Source: Salinihabitans flavidus | GTDB lineage: Bacteria; Pseudomonadota; Alphaproteobacteria; Rhodobacterales; Rhodobacteraceae | NCBI RefSeq assembly: GCF_900110425.1 | Contig: NZ_FODS01000005.1 | Location: 124,001-188,000, forward strand | Direction: 5' to 3' | Length of the DNA stretch: 64,000 nt | Shown: in pieces, positions 17,850-26,428 of the stretch | How the letters are laid out: every line of letters begins with the position of its first letter | Numbering within the stretch: position 1 is the stretch's first letter | Made by a program: the position numbers and the translations under genes | The notes under the pieces: generated by a model | Seen by the model: the letters and a program-made list of their open reading frames with translations, nothing else | Databases searched by the model: none | Told to the model about the DNA's origin: nothing

Positions 17850-18413
17850 ATGACCATCGTGAGTGACAGCCTGCCGGTCGGTATAATCGTCCGAAGAAAC
17901 CCCGGGATAACTCGGTGGGCGAAATGGGCGTGGCATCCGGTCGCCGTCATTCCCGGGGCGGGCCCTGCCGATTGGAAAGAGATGCGGCGCGAAGGGGACG
18001 CCGTGGAATACCACGCTGCCACGCTGTCACTCGATCTGTTCTCCTCTGATACGCAAGGATATCTTGTCGCTCTCTCATCGAAAACGCCGAGCGTTTATGC
18101 TGTTTTCCGTGACGAGTTGAATCCCGCGGCGCGGATGCCATGGAAGGCCGAGTTGATCACAGCCAACGCCTACGAAGGGCAGGGATATGCCGAAAGCGGA
18201 GATGGTCTTGTGGAACTGGTGCCGATGCCGCTTTCCTTGATCTCCTGGGTTCGCGACTTCGTTCATGCGCATCATGTGGAAGAGGATTTCGTCAAGCGCA
18301 AGCGCGACCGCACGCATACGGATTTGGTTGAGGACGGCAAGGGTGATCCTCGGATCAGGCAATTGTCGGATGTCTACCGGGCGCCGCACAATTCTGTTCG
18401 GGGGAAGTCGTGA
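17850..18413 (+). CDS. DUF3305 protein of the formate dehydrogenase operon
   Basis: 187-aa soluble protein, beginning LPVGIIVRRNPGITRWAKW and containing WHPVAVIPG and WKEMRREGDAVEYHAAT, the pattern of DUF3305. No signal peptide or TM helix. Proteins of this family are found almost only next to DUF3306 and formate dehydrogenase genes in proteobacteria. A role in enzyme maturation or cofactor handling is assumed but unproven. It is the first gene of the fdh plus-strand operon. Its stop shares a base with the DUF3306 start. Confidence 0.85.
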   Translation: MTIVSDSLPVGIIVRRNPGITRWAKWAWHPVAVIPGAGPADWKEMRREGDAVEYHAATLSLDLFSSDTQGYLVALSSKTPSVYAVFRDELNPAARMPWKAELITANAYEGQGYAESGDGLVELVPMPLSLISWVRDFVHAHHVEEDFVKRKRDRTHTDLVEDGKGDPRIRQLSDVYRAPHNSVRGKS

Positions 18414-19033
18414 TGGGACGTGACGGCAAGGATTTCTGGTCACGCCGCCGCGCCGCGGTGCAGGCCGAGACGGAAGCGGAGGCCGCCGCAAGGCGCGCCG
18501 AAGAGGAGGCCCGTCTTCAGGATGAGATCGCGCGCACCGAGGCCGAGAAAAGCGATGAGGAGATTCTGAAGGAACTGGATCTTCCCGACCCCGACGGGTT
18601 GCAGGCGGGCGACGATTTTTCCGTCTTCATGCGGGATGCGGTTCCCCACAGGCTCCGCAACCGCGCGATGCGCCGGCTGTGGCGGTCGAACCCGGTTCTG
18701 GCCAACCTCGATGGGCTGGTCGATCATGGTGAGGACTATACCGATGCGGCAACGATCGTGCCGGGGATGAGCACGGCCTACGAGGTGGGCAAGGGCATGT
18801 TCGCCCATGTGGCGCGGCTGGCGGCCGATAAAGCGGCGATCACAGAAGACGATCTTGTCGGCGCGTCCGCATCACACACGCAAGCCACGCCTCTCGACGA
18901 TGAGCCCGCGGCAGAAAATCCGAATCAACATGCGACCGAGGCACAAGCCGATGCGGTCTTTACCGACCCCGAAGACGTGCCCTCCCCACCGGTCTCGCGC
19001 CGCCATATGCGGTTTGCATTCAGCGATGAGTAA
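18413..19033 (+). CDS. DUF3306 protein of the formate dehydrogenase operon
   Basis: 206-aa hydrophilic protein. A charged coiled-coil-like N-terminus (DFWSRRRAAVQAETEAEAAA) leads into the conserved DUF3306 core FSVFMRDAVPHRLRNRAMRR and RRLWRSNPVLANLDGLVDH. An acidic, low-complexity tail follows. The ATG at 18413 (TGATG overlap with the upstream stop, GGGGAAG before it) is preferred over the GTG one codon earlier. Always paired with DUF3305 in FDH loci. Molecular role unknown; the basic helix around RMRRLWRSN could be a docking surface. Confidence 0.85.
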   Translation: MGRDGKDFWSRRRAAVQAETEAEAAARRAEEEARLQDEIARTEAEKSDEEILKELDLPDPDGLQAGDDFSVFMRDAVPHRLRNRAMRRLWRSNPVLANLDGLVDHGEDYTDAATIVPGMSTAYEVGKGMFAHVARLAADKAAITEDDLVGASASHTQATPLDDEPAAENPNQHATEAQADAVFTDPEDVPSPPVSRRHMRFAFSDE

Positions 19034-19045
19034 GAAGGACACAAG

Positions 19046-19660
19046 ATGAGCGAAGCAGCCAGGATCGACCCAGCCGCAATCGCAGAAGAAGACAGGCTCC
19101 GCGCGGAACTTTACGATTTTCTCGCTGCCCTTCTGGCGCGCCCCCCGTCACAGGCGCTTCTGGACCAATGCGCCCGGCTGAGCGGCGACGGATCGCAACT
19201 CGGGCAGTCCGTTTCGGTGCTCGCAAATCTGGCGGGCAAAACCACCCAGAAGAAGGCAACGCGGGAATTCAACGACCTGTTCATCGGGTTGGGACGGGGC
19301 GAACTGCTCCCCTATGCCAGCTTCTACATGACGGGTTTTCTTCATGAGAAGCCTCTGGCGGTCCTGCGCAGGGACATGGCGGAGCGACAGATCGAGCGCG
19401 CGCCGAACGTCTATGAGCCCGAGGACAACATTGCCGGCCTGATGGAGATGATGGCGGGCCTGATCGAGGGACGCTTTGGCGCGCCGGCCTCTCTTGGCTC
19501 TCAGCAGACGTTCTTCAACCGTCATATCGCCCCTTGGGCACCGCATTTCTTCAGCGATCTGGAGGGCGCGAAGACCTCTGTCTTTTATGCCCCGGTCGGA
19601 ACTGTCGGACGGATATTCATGGGAATCGAGCGCGAAGCCTTCCGGATGGGCGCAGGCTGA
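19046..19660 (+). CDS. TorD-family molybdoenzyme maturation chaperone
   Basis: 204-aa all-helical protein. The family motif is visible as FNDLFIGLGRGELLPYASFYMTGFLHEKPL (key residues E, P, Y, S, Y), together with VYEPEDNIAGLMEMM and FFNRHIAPWAPHFFSDL. TorD proteins bind the Tat signal and core of a molybdo- or tungsto-enzyme, and hold it until the cofactor is inserted. The client here is almost certainly FdhA, encoded two genes downstream. Start at 19046, 12 bases after the DUF3306 stop. Confidence 0.9.
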   Translation: MSEAARIDPAAIAEEDRLRAELYDFLAALLARPPSQALLDQCARLSGDGSQLGQSVSVLANLAGKTTQKKATREFNDLFIGLGRGELLPYASFYMTGFLHEKPLAVLRRDMAERQIERAPNVYEPEDNIAGLMEMMAGLIEGRFGAPASLGSQQTFFNRHIAPWAPHFFSDLEGAKTSVFYAPVGTVGRIFMGIEREAFRMGAG

Positions 19661-19736
19661 TACGATGCAAGGCCGCTGGCCCCGGGACCAGTGGCACACT
19701 GAATGGAAATGGCACGTTACGAGGAGGAGCATGCCG

Positions 19737-19931
19737 ATGTCGGATAAATCCAAACACGAAAACACGAACCGCCGCGATTTTCTCAAACTGGCCGCGACCG
19801 GGGCACCAGCCGCTGTCGCCGCCGTCGCCGTCGGATCAAATGAGGCCGAGGCCGCAACCACCGACACGGCCTCGTCGGCACTGTCGGACACCGCACATAC
19901 CCGTGCCTACTATGAGTCCACACGGTTCTGA
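19737..19931 (+). CDS. Small Tat-targeted protein of FDH loci (FdhX type)
   Basis: 64-aa protein with a twin-arginine motif NRRDFLKLA, a hydrophobic Ala-rich stretch, and a short mature part. It matches the small 'formate dehydrogenase region TAT target' family. The function is not known; it may help anchor or guide the exported enzyme. The ATG at 19737 sits nine bases after AGGAGG. An in-frame ATG at 19731 is only three bases from it and is a poorer choice. About 70 bp separate it from fdhA. Confidence 0.8.
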   Translation: MSDKSKHENTNRRDFLKLAATGAPAAVAAVAVGSNEAEAATTDTASSALSDTAHTRAYYESTRF

Positions 19932-20000
19932 GAGCGATCGCCGCCGGACAGGGCGCGGGCCACCGCGCATTACCAAACCGGCTCAGGAAGGGAGATGAGG

Positions 20001-22895
20001 ATGCTTAGAAAAAAAACCAACGGCATGGCGCTACATGCGCACCGGACGCCGCTTCTGTCTGCGGTCGCAGATAAATCCGTTGACCGGCGCGCATTCCTGC
20101 GCGGGTCGGGGTTGACCATCGGCGGACTGGCCGCCCTTGGCATGACCGGCGGCACCGTCACCCGCGCCCGGGCGCAGGATGCTGTCGGCCGGGCTGTCGA
20201 TACGGTGAAATCGGTCTGTACCCACTGCGCGGTTGGCTGCACCGTTGTGGCCGAGGTCGATAACGGGGTCTGGATCGGACAGGAACCCGGTTTTGACAGT
20301 CCGATCAACCTCGGGGCGCATTGCGCGAAGGGCGCCTCCGTGCGTGAACATGCGCATGGCGAGCGCCGTCTGAAATATCCGATGAAAAAGGTAAATGGCG
20401 AATGGCAGCGTATCAGCTGGGAAGACGCCATTGAGGAGATCGGCGACAAGATGCTGGAAATCCGCGAGGAAAGCGGACCGGACAGCGTCTACTGGCTTGG
20501 ATCGGCCAAGCACAGCAACGAACAGGCGTATCTGTTCCGCAAGTTCGCAGCCTACTGGGGCACCAACAACGTCGACCATCAGGCGCGAATCTGCCACTCC
20601 ACCACTGTGGCGGGCGTTGCGAATACATGGGGCTACGGCGCCATGACCAATTCTTTCAACGACATTCACAACAGTCGGGCGATCTTCATCATCGGCGGCA
20701 ATCCCGCCGAGGCGCATCCGGTCTCTCTTCTGCATGTGCTCAAGGCGAAGGAAGAGAACAACGCACCGCTGATCGTCTGCGATCCGCGTTTCACCCGCAC
20801 CGCGGCTCATGCTGATGAATATGTCCGGCTCAGGCCGGGCAGCGACGTTGCGCTCATCTGGGGCCTTCTGTGGCATATCTTCGAGAACGGCTGGGAGGAT
20901 CGTCAGTTCATCCGTACCCGTGTCTGGGGGATGGACCAGATCCGTGATGAGGTGAAGAAGTGGACCCCGGACGAAGTGGAGCGGGTCACCGGAGTGCCCG
21001 GCAGCCAGATGGAGCGTGTGGCCCGGACGCTGGCCAATAACCGCCCCGGCACCGTAATCTGGTGCATGGGCGGCACACAGCACACCACGGGCAACAACAA
21101 CACACGCGCCTATTGCGTGCTTCAACTCGCGCTTGGCAACGTGGGAGTGTCTGGCGGCGGCACCAATATCTTCCGCGGTCATGACAACGTGCAGGGTGCA
21201 ACCGACCTCGGAGTGCTTAGCCACGACCTGCCAGGCTACTACGGTCTGGCCGAAGGGTCATGGGCCCATTGGAGCCGAGTCTGGGAAGAAGACCTCGACT
21301 GGCTCAAAGGACGTTTTCAGCAGGCGGAAGGGGAGGACGGCAAGACCGTCAACCTGATGAACCGCACTGGCATTCCGGTGTCGCGCTGGATCGACGGCAT
21401 TCTTGAAGACAAGGAGAACATCGATCAGCCTGACAACGTGCGGGCCATGGTTCTTTGGGGACATGCGCCTAACTCTCAGACCCGTATGACCGAGATGAAG
21501 ACGGCGATGGAAAAGCTCGACATGCTGGTCGTGGTCGATCCGTATCCGACCGTCTCGGCGGTGCTGCACGATCGCACCGATGGCGTCTACCTGCTGCCGG
21601 CGGCCACGCAGTTCGAAACCCGCGGTTCCGTCACGGCATCCAACAGGTCGTTGCAATGGCGCGATCGCATCTTTGCACCGCTGTTCGAGGCGAAGACCGA
21701 TCACGAGATCATCGCGCGCTTTGCCCGGAAGTTCGGTTTCGAGGACCGGCTGCTGCGCAACATCTCCATGGACAGCGAGCATGAGCCTAATATCGAGGAC
21801 ATCACCCGTGAGTTCAACAAGGGGATGTGGACCATCGGCTACACCGGCCAGTCGCCGGAACGGCTCAAGCTGCATATGGCCAACCAGCACACGTTCAACA
21901 GGACGACCCTGCGTGCGAGCGGCGGGCCGTGCGATGGTGACCACTACGGTCTGCCATGGCCATGCTGGGGCACCGCAGAGATGAACCATCCCGGCACACC
22001 GAACCTTTATGACATCAACACGCCGGTGAAAGATGGCGGTCTGCCGTTCCGCGCCCGCTTCGGGGTGGAACGCAATGGTGAGAATCTTCTCGCCGAAGGT
22101 GTGTCCAACCCGGGCGCCGAGCTTCAGGACGGGTATCCGGAGTTCACAATGCAGATGCTGATGGATCTGGGCTGGGATGGCGATCTGACCGAAGAGGAAC
22201 GGTCTGTCATCGACGGGATTGCCGGCGCGAGCACCAACTGGAAAACCGACCTGTCCGGCGGGATTCAACGCGTGGCCATCGCACATGGCTGCGCGCCCTT
22301 CGGCAACGCCAAGGCGCGTGCCGTCGTCTGGACGTTCCCGGATCCGGTGCCGCTTCACCGAGAGCCGCTCTATACCAACCGGCGCGATCTGGTGGAAGAC
22401 TACCCGACCTACGAGGACCGGAAGTTCTATCGCCTTCCGACGCTCTATGCTTCCATCCAGAAGCAGGACTTCAGCGAAGATTACCCGATCATCCTGACGT
22501 CCGGCCGACTGGTGGAATATGAGGGTGGCGGCGATGAGACGCGCTCCAACCCCTGGCTGGCCGAGTTGCAGCAGGACATGTTCGTAGAGATCAATACGCG
22601 CGATGCCAACAATCTGGGCGTGCGGGACGGCGCTCAGGTCTGGGTCGAGGGCCCCGAGGGTGGCAAGGTCAAGGTCATGGCCATGGTGACCGAACGGGTG
22701 GGTCCGGGCGTGGCCTTCATGCCCTTCCACTTCGGCGGACAGTTCCAGGGAGAGGACCAGAGATCCAAATACCCCGAAGGGGCCGATCCCTACGTTCTGG
22801 GGGAATCGACCAACACCGCGCAGACCTACGGGTATGACTCGGTGACCCAGATGCAGGAAACCAAAGCTACACTTTGCAAGATCAGCGCAGCATAA
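20001..22895 (+). CDS. fdhA: Formate dehydrogenase, catalytic alpha subunit (Cys type, Tat-exported)
   Basis: 964-aa molybdopterin oxidoreductase oxidising formate to CO2 in the periplasm. The Tat signal contains DRRAFLRGS. The N-terminal 4Fe-4S site is CTHCAVGC plus AHCAKG (Cys 73, 76, 80, 108). The metal ligand is Cys198 in QARICHSTTVAG, where Escherichia coli FDH-N has selenocysteine; the neighbouring His is kept. Bis-MGD binding segments include FIIGGNPAEAHPVS and CDPRFTRTA. ATG 20001 has GGGAG six bases upstream, and 19995 is an alternative. The partner genes fdhB and fdhC follow. Mo or W cannot be told from sequence, but tupBCA upstream favours W. Confidence 0.95.
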   Translation: MLRKKTNGMALHAHRTPLLSAVADKSVDRRAFLRGSGLTIGGLAALGMTGGTVTRARAQDAVGRAVDTVKSVCTHCAVGCTVVAEVDNGVWIGQEPGFDSPINLGAHCAKGASVREHAHGERRLKYPMKKVNGEWQRISWEDAIEEIGDKMLEIREESGPDSVYWLGSAKHSNEQAYLFRKFAAYWGTNNVDHQARICHSTTVAGVANTWGYGAMTNSFNDIHNSRAIFIIGGNPAEAHPVSLLHVLKAKEENNAPLIVCDPRFTRTAAHADEYVRLRPGSDVALIWGLLWHIFENGWEDRQFIRTRVWGMDQIRDEVKKWTPDEVERVTGVPGSQMERVARTLANNRPGTVIWCMGGTQHTTGNNNTRAYCVLQLALGNVGVSGGGTNIFRGHDNVQGATDLGVLSHDLPGYYGLAEGSWAHWSRVWEEDLDWLKGRFQQAEGEDGKTVNLMNRTGIPVSRWIDGILEDKENIDQPDNVRAMVLWGHAPNSQTRMTEMKTAMEKLDMLVVVDPYPTVSAVLHDRTDGVYLLPAATQFETRGSVTASNRSLQWRDRIFAPLFEAKTDHEIIARFARKFGFEDRLLRNISMDSEHEPNIEDITREFNKGMWTIGYTGQSPERLKLHMANQHTFNRTTLRASGGPCDGDHYGLPWPCWGTAEMNHPGTPNLYDINTPVKDGGLPFRARFGVERNGENLLAEGVSNPGAELQDGYPEFTMQMLMDLGWDGDLTEEERSVIDGIAGASTNWKTDLSGGIQRVAIAHGCAPFGNAKARAVVWTFPDPVPLHREPLYTNRRDLVEDYPTYEDRKFYRLPTLYASIQKQDFSEDYPIILTSGRLVEYEGGGDETRSNPWLAELQQDMFVEINTRDANNLGVRDGAQVWVEGPEGGKVKVMAMVTERVGPGVAFMPFHFGGQFQGEDQRSKYPEGADPYVLGESTNTAQTYGYDSVTQMQETKATLCKISAA

Positions 22896-22907
22896 GGAGT
22901 TAAGAGA

Positions 22908-23501
22908 ATGGCAAGAGCGAAGTTCCTCTGTGACGCCGAGCGCTGCATCGAATGCAACGCCTGCGTTACCGCCTGCAAGAACGAGCACGAGGTGCCCTGG
23001 GGCATCAACCGGCGTAAGGTCGTCACGATCAACGACGGCAAGCCCGGCGAACGGTCGATCTCGGTCGCCTGCATGCACTGCTCGGATGCACCGTGCATGG
23101 CGGTCTGTCCGACCGACTGCTTCTACCAGACGGAAGACGGGATCGTGCTGCACAGCAAGGATCTCTGCATCGGTTGCGGCTATTGTTTCTATGCGTGCCC
23201 GTTTGGCGCGCCACAGTATCCGCAGGCGGGCAATTTCGGATCGCGCGGCAAGATGGACAAATGCACCTTCTGCGCCGGTGGCCCGGAAGAGAACCACTCC
23301 ACCGAAGAGTTCGCCAAGTACGGGCGCAACCGGATCGCCGAGGGAAAGCTGCCACTTTGCGCCGAGATGTGCGCGACCAAGGCGCTTCTGGCAGGCGATG
23401 GCGATGTGGTGTCCAACATCTACCGCGAGCGCGTGGTCGCCCGTGGCTTCGGGTCCGGTGCGTGGGGCTGGGGCACGGCCTACGACCAGAAGGCCAACTG
23501 A
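22908..23501 (+). CDS. fdhB: Formate dehydrogenase beta subunit (four-cluster ferredoxin)
   Basis: 197-aa electron-transfer subunit with FdnH/FdoH-like cysteine arrangement. Clusters are CIECNACVTACK, CMHCSDAPCMAVCPTDC, CIGCGYCFYACPFG, and CTFC...LCAEMCATKAL. It lacks the C-terminal TM helix present in E. coli FdnH, so it should attach to the membrane through FdhC. It carries electrons from the FdhA cluster to haem b of FdhC. TAAGGAG overlapping the fdhA stop supplies the ribosome site, eight bases before the ATG. Confidence 0.95.
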   Translation: MARAKFLCDAERCIECNACVTACKNEHEVPWGINRRKVVTINDGKPGERSISVACMHCSDAPCMAVCPTDCFYQTEDGIVLHSKDLCIGCGYCFYACPFGAPQYPQAGNFGSRGKMDKCTFCAGGPEENHSTEEFAKYGRNRIAEGKLPLCAEMCATKALLAGDGDVVSNIYRERVVARGFGSGAWGWGTAYDQKAN

Positions 23502-23515
23502 AGCCGGAGCATTGC

Positions 23516-23574
23516 GGGCGGGCTCTTGGATGCCCGCCCGAATGCGCGAATAGCCCCGCGGTTGCGACCGCGGG
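23516..23574 (+). other. Two tandem hairpins between fdhB and fdhC
   Basis: GGGCGGGC (23516-23523) pairs with GCCCGCCC (23532-23539), an 8-bp stem. CCCGCGGT (23555-23562) pairs with ACCGCGGG (23567-23574), an 8-bp stem with a TGCG tetraloop. Neither is followed by a clear T-run, so they look more like RNA-stabilising or processing elements than terminators. They could set the alpha/beta to gamma ratio. The base pairing is exact; function is inferred. Confidence 0.6.
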
Positions 23575-23606
23575 AATTTCGTCTTTGACCAAGGGATTGT
23601 CCGACC

Positions 23607-24833
23607 ATGTCGCGCATCATCCAATCGTTCCTGAACCTTGTTTTCGCCTGTCTTTGCGTTCTGTCGATTTCGGTTCCCGCCATTGCACAGGGAGTGGATG
23701 GGCCCCGCGCGACCACAGGCGGGGCGCAGACGCTCGAGGATATTCTCAAGCGCCAGAACGACCAGAAGATCGACGAGAGTTTCCGCAGCGAGGCGATCGG
23801 AAGTCCGGCCGCTGCTGCCGATGAACGTGACCAGCTTGGCGTTCTTGGCGGCGTGGCCGACTCCGAGTTCTGGCGCGCGTTTCGCTATGGGAGGCTCGAT
23901 GAACTGGGCGATCTGAGCGTTTCGGCGCGGGGCCCGGCCGCCGAGGTTGTTATTCAGGACAGTGGCATGAGGTGGTTGGAGTTCCGGGAGGGGCCGCTGG
24001 CCACCTATGGCGGGTATCTCTTGCTCGGCGTGCTCGCGATTCTCCTGCTGTTCCTGCTTCTGCGCGGGCGCATCCGCATTGACGGTGAAAAGGCCGGCAC
24101 GACGATTCAACGCTTTGATGCGATTGAACGGTTTGCGCACTGGCTGCTCGCCGGGTCGTTTGTCCTGCTGGCAATAACCGGGTTGACGCTATTGTTCGGA
24201 CGCATGGCGATCATTCCGCTGATCGGTCATGAGGCCTATGCCCCCTTCGCGATTGCAGGCAAATGGGTGCACAACAACGTGTCGTGGGCGTTCATGCTGG
24301 GGCTGGTGATGGTCACCGTGCTCTGGATCGCCCACAATATTCCCAACAAGCATGACCTGAAATGGATTGCCGTGGCAGGGGGCCTCTTTTCCAAGGGGGT
24401 GCATCCACCTGCGCGCAAGTTCAATGCCGGGCAGAAGCTCATTTTCTGGGGTGTCGTCGTGCTCGGTGTGTCGATTTCGGCCTCGGGCCTGTCGCTTCTC
24501 TTTCCGTTCGAACTTCCGATGTTCGCACCCACCTTCGAAAAGCTGAACGCCTTCGGTATACCCGGGATTCTGGGGATGGAGCCGCTGCCGGAAACCCTCA
24601 TGCCACATGAGGAAATGCAGCTTTCGCAGATCTGGCATACCATCATCGCCTTCGTATTCATCGCGATGATTTTCGGGCACATCTATATCGGTTCCGTCGG
24701 GATGGAGGGGGCCTTTGATGCGATGGGAAGCGGTCAGGTCGATGAACAATGGGCCAAGGAACACCACGGATTGTGGTACGAAGAAGTCACCGACGACACC
24801 GCGCACGGTGCCGACCATAAACCGGCGGAGTGA
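23607..24833 (+). CDS. fdhC: Formate dehydrogenase gamma subunit (cytochrome b556)
   Basis: 408-aa inner-membrane haem b protein of the FdnI/FdoI family with an added periplasmic N-terminal extension. A signal peptide (CLCVLSISVPAIA) is followed by about 110 soluble residues and a first TM near 130-150. Four haem-region helices follow. Candidate haem-ligand His residues occur in FDAIERFAHWLLAGSF, GKWVHNNVSWAF and QIWHTIIAFVFIAM. It takes electrons from FdhB and reduces quinone. The last 25 residues are acidic and hydrophilic. It is preceded by paired hairpins. Confidence 0.93.
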   Translation: MSRIIQSFLNLVFACLCVLSISVPAIAQGVDGPRATTGGAQTLEDILKRQNDQKIDESFRSEAIGSPAAAADERDQLGVLGGVADSEFWRAFRYGRLDELGDLSVSARGPAAEVVIQDSGMRWLEFREGPLATYGGYLLLGVLAILLLFLLLRGRIRIDGEKAGTTIQRFDAIERFAHWLLAGSFVLLAITGLTLLFGRMAIIPLIGHEAYAPFAIAGKWVHNNVSWAFMLGLVMVTVLWIAHNIPNKHDLKWIAVAGGLFSKGVHPPARKFNAGQKLIFWGVVVLGVSISASGLSLLFPFELPMFAPTFEKLNAFGIPGILGMEPLPETLMPHEEMQLSQIWHTIIAFVFIAMIFGHIYIGSVGMEGAFDAMGSGQVDEQWAKEHHGLWYEEVTDDTAHGADHKPAE

Positions 24834-24894
24834 TCCGATGGACCCTGACACGCAATGCCTGCGCCGATACGTCAATGCTCAGGGAGCATGAACC

Positions 24895-25020
24895 ATGAAA
24901 AGCATGATCTTCGCCTTTCTGGCGGTTGCCGTGATCGCGGTCGCCGCGGATTTCGGTCTCGACTATGCCGGATTTTCCAGTCAGGACGCCACATCCGGAC
25001 CATCCGTGCGTCTGGATTGA
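24895..25020 (+). CDS. 41-aa single-TM small protein after fdhC
   Basis: A 41-codon gene with AGGGAG eight bases before its ATG. The product starts MKSMIFAFLAVAVIAVAAD and continues with a hydrophilic tail ending in PSVRLD. One TM helix or an uncleaved signal is likely. It lies 61 bp after fdhC and 34 bp before the response regulator, within the operon. Small proteins with this layout (short TM, FSSQ-type tail, VRL end) occur in other Rhodobacterales operons in my recollection. It could be an assembly or stability subunit of the FDH membrane complex; no motif proves this. Confidence 0.6.
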   Translation: MKSMIFAFLAVAVIAVAADFGLDYAGFSSQDATSGPSVRLD

Positions 25021-25054
25021 TGTAAACTGCCGCAAACCCATATAGTCTTGTGCT

Positions 25055-26428
25055 ATGAACATCGTTTCTTCCAGTGATGGCGATGCGTCCGAGGATGTGA
25101 CGCAACTGTCCAGAGACCGCGGGATGCGGTATGTGTCGGTTCTCGTCGTGGACGATGAACCGGGTATGCGCAATTATCTTCTGCGCACGCTGGAGCCGCG
25201 CTGCAAGAAAGTCATGACCGCCGCCAGCGCCGAGGATGCGTCGCTGCTTCTCGATGCGCATCATTTCGACCTGGTGCTCCTCGACAACGTGATGCCGGGG
25301 CAATCCGGCCTCGACTGGCTGAAGGACCAGCGGCGGGTGGGTTTCTTTGCGGAAGTGGTGCTGATGACCGCCTATGCCGATCTGGAAACCGCGATCCAGG
25401 CGATGCGGGTCGGCGCATCCGATTTCGTGCTCAAGCCTTTTCGCTCGAACCAGATCCTGAACGCCATCACACGCTGCATGACGGAACGCCACCTGCGGCG
25501 CGAGAACTTTCTGCTGAAATATGAGCTTCAGTCCGACAGCCTGGCCGCTCGGGGGCGCCTGCTCGGCACCTCGCCCCGGATCGAAAACATCCGCAAGATG
25601 CTGGAGCGGGCGGCGGCGGTGCAGACGCCAATACTGTTCACCGGCGAGAGCGGGACCGGAAAGGAAATCGCCGCGCGCACCCTGCATGCGCTGTCGGACA
25701 GGGCCGACCGCCCGTTCGTTCCGATCAATTGCGGAGCCCTCTCGCATGAGCAGCTTGCCACGGATCTCTTCGGCAAGGGCGATCGGCCGGACGACTCGGG
25801 CCTCATGGTTCACGCATCGGGTGGAACCCTTTTTCTGGATGAAGTTGCGGAAATGCCGGGACCCGTTCAGGCGGCGTTGCTGCGGGTGATCGAAGATGGA
25901 CGCCTGCGTCCGGAGGGTGCGACACGCGAACTTCCGCTGAACCTGCGGTTCGTCTTTGCCACGAACGGCGATCTCAAGATGGCGATCGACGAGGGACGGT
26001 TCCGCGCCGATCTCTATCACCGGATCAACGTGATCGGAATTGAAATGCCGCCATTGCGTGAGAGGGTGGGCGATATTCCCGAACTGGCGGAACTTTTCAT
26101 GAGCAAGATTTCGCGCCAACTCGGGATCGACCCCCTGCCGCTCACGGAACGGGTGCTGCTGAACATGGCGCGCTACGACTGGCAGGGCAATGTCCGCGAG
26201 TTGCGCAACGTGATCGAACGATCACTGATCCTCGGGGAATTTCCACCCGAGTTCGCCGGACCTACCGAGGAGGGGGAGGCGGAGCCGGTGGAATCCCTGC
26301 ACGCGATGGAACGCCGGCATATTCTTTCGGTGGTCGAAGCTTGTGGTGGAAACCGGGCCGAGGCGGCGCGCCGTCTGGGTGTCTCGCGCCGCACCATCGA
26401 CCGGAAATTCAGCATGTGGCATGGCTGA
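25055..26428 (+). CDS. NtrC-family response regulator lacking the GAFTGA loop
   Basis: 457-aa three-domain regulator. The receiver domain has VVDDEPG, phospho-acceptor Asp77 in LVLLDNVMPG, and Lys127 in FVLKPF. The AAA+ domain has Walker A GESGTGKE (197-204) and Walker B GGTLFLDEV (256-264). Between LFG (238-240) and Walker B only about 15 residues remain, and the sigma-54 contact motif GAFTGA is absent. The C-terminal Fis-type helix-turn-helix is ACGGNRAEAARRLGVSRRT. It should therefore act without sigma-54, as do HupR/NtrC of some alphaproteobacteria. The histidine kinase gene overlaps its end by eight bases. Confidence 0.88.
   Translation: MNIVSSSDGDASEDVTQLSRDRGMRYVSVLVVDDEPGMRNYLLRTLEPRCKKVMTAASAEDASLLLDAHHFDLVLLDNVMPGQSGLDWLKDQRRVGFFAEVVLMTAYADLETAIQAMRVGASDFVLKPFRSNQILNAITRCMTERHLRRENFLLKYELQSDSLAARGRLLGTSPRIENIRKMLERAAAVQTPILFTGESGTGKEIAARTLHALSDRADRPFVPINCGALSHEQLATDLFGKGDRPDDSGLMVHASGGTLFLDEVAEMPGPVQAALLRVIEDGRLRPEGATRELPLNLRFVFATNGDLKMAIDEGRFRADLYHRINVIGIEMPPLRERVGDIPELAELFMSKISRQLGIDPLPLTERVLLNMARYDWQGNVRELRNVIERSLILGEFPPEFAGPTEEGEAEPVESLHAMERRHILSVVEACGGNRAEAARRLGVSRRTIDRKFSMWHG

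Noticed and set aside
19705-19725. Possible sigma-54 promoter (TGGCACG) before the small Tat gene
   Set aside because: The -12 half (TTGC at the right spacing) is missing; the next bases are TTAC then GAGG.
21258-24140. A 960-codon open frame on the minus strand opposite fdhA-fdhC
   Set aside because: It mirrors three recognised genes, has no family motifs, and arises from the high-GC codon bias of the sense strand.
24838-24891. A 17-codon frame (MDPDTQCLRRYVNAQGA) directly after fdhC
   Set aside because: No ribosome site, no family resemblance, and it runs into the ribosome site of the better 41-codon gene.
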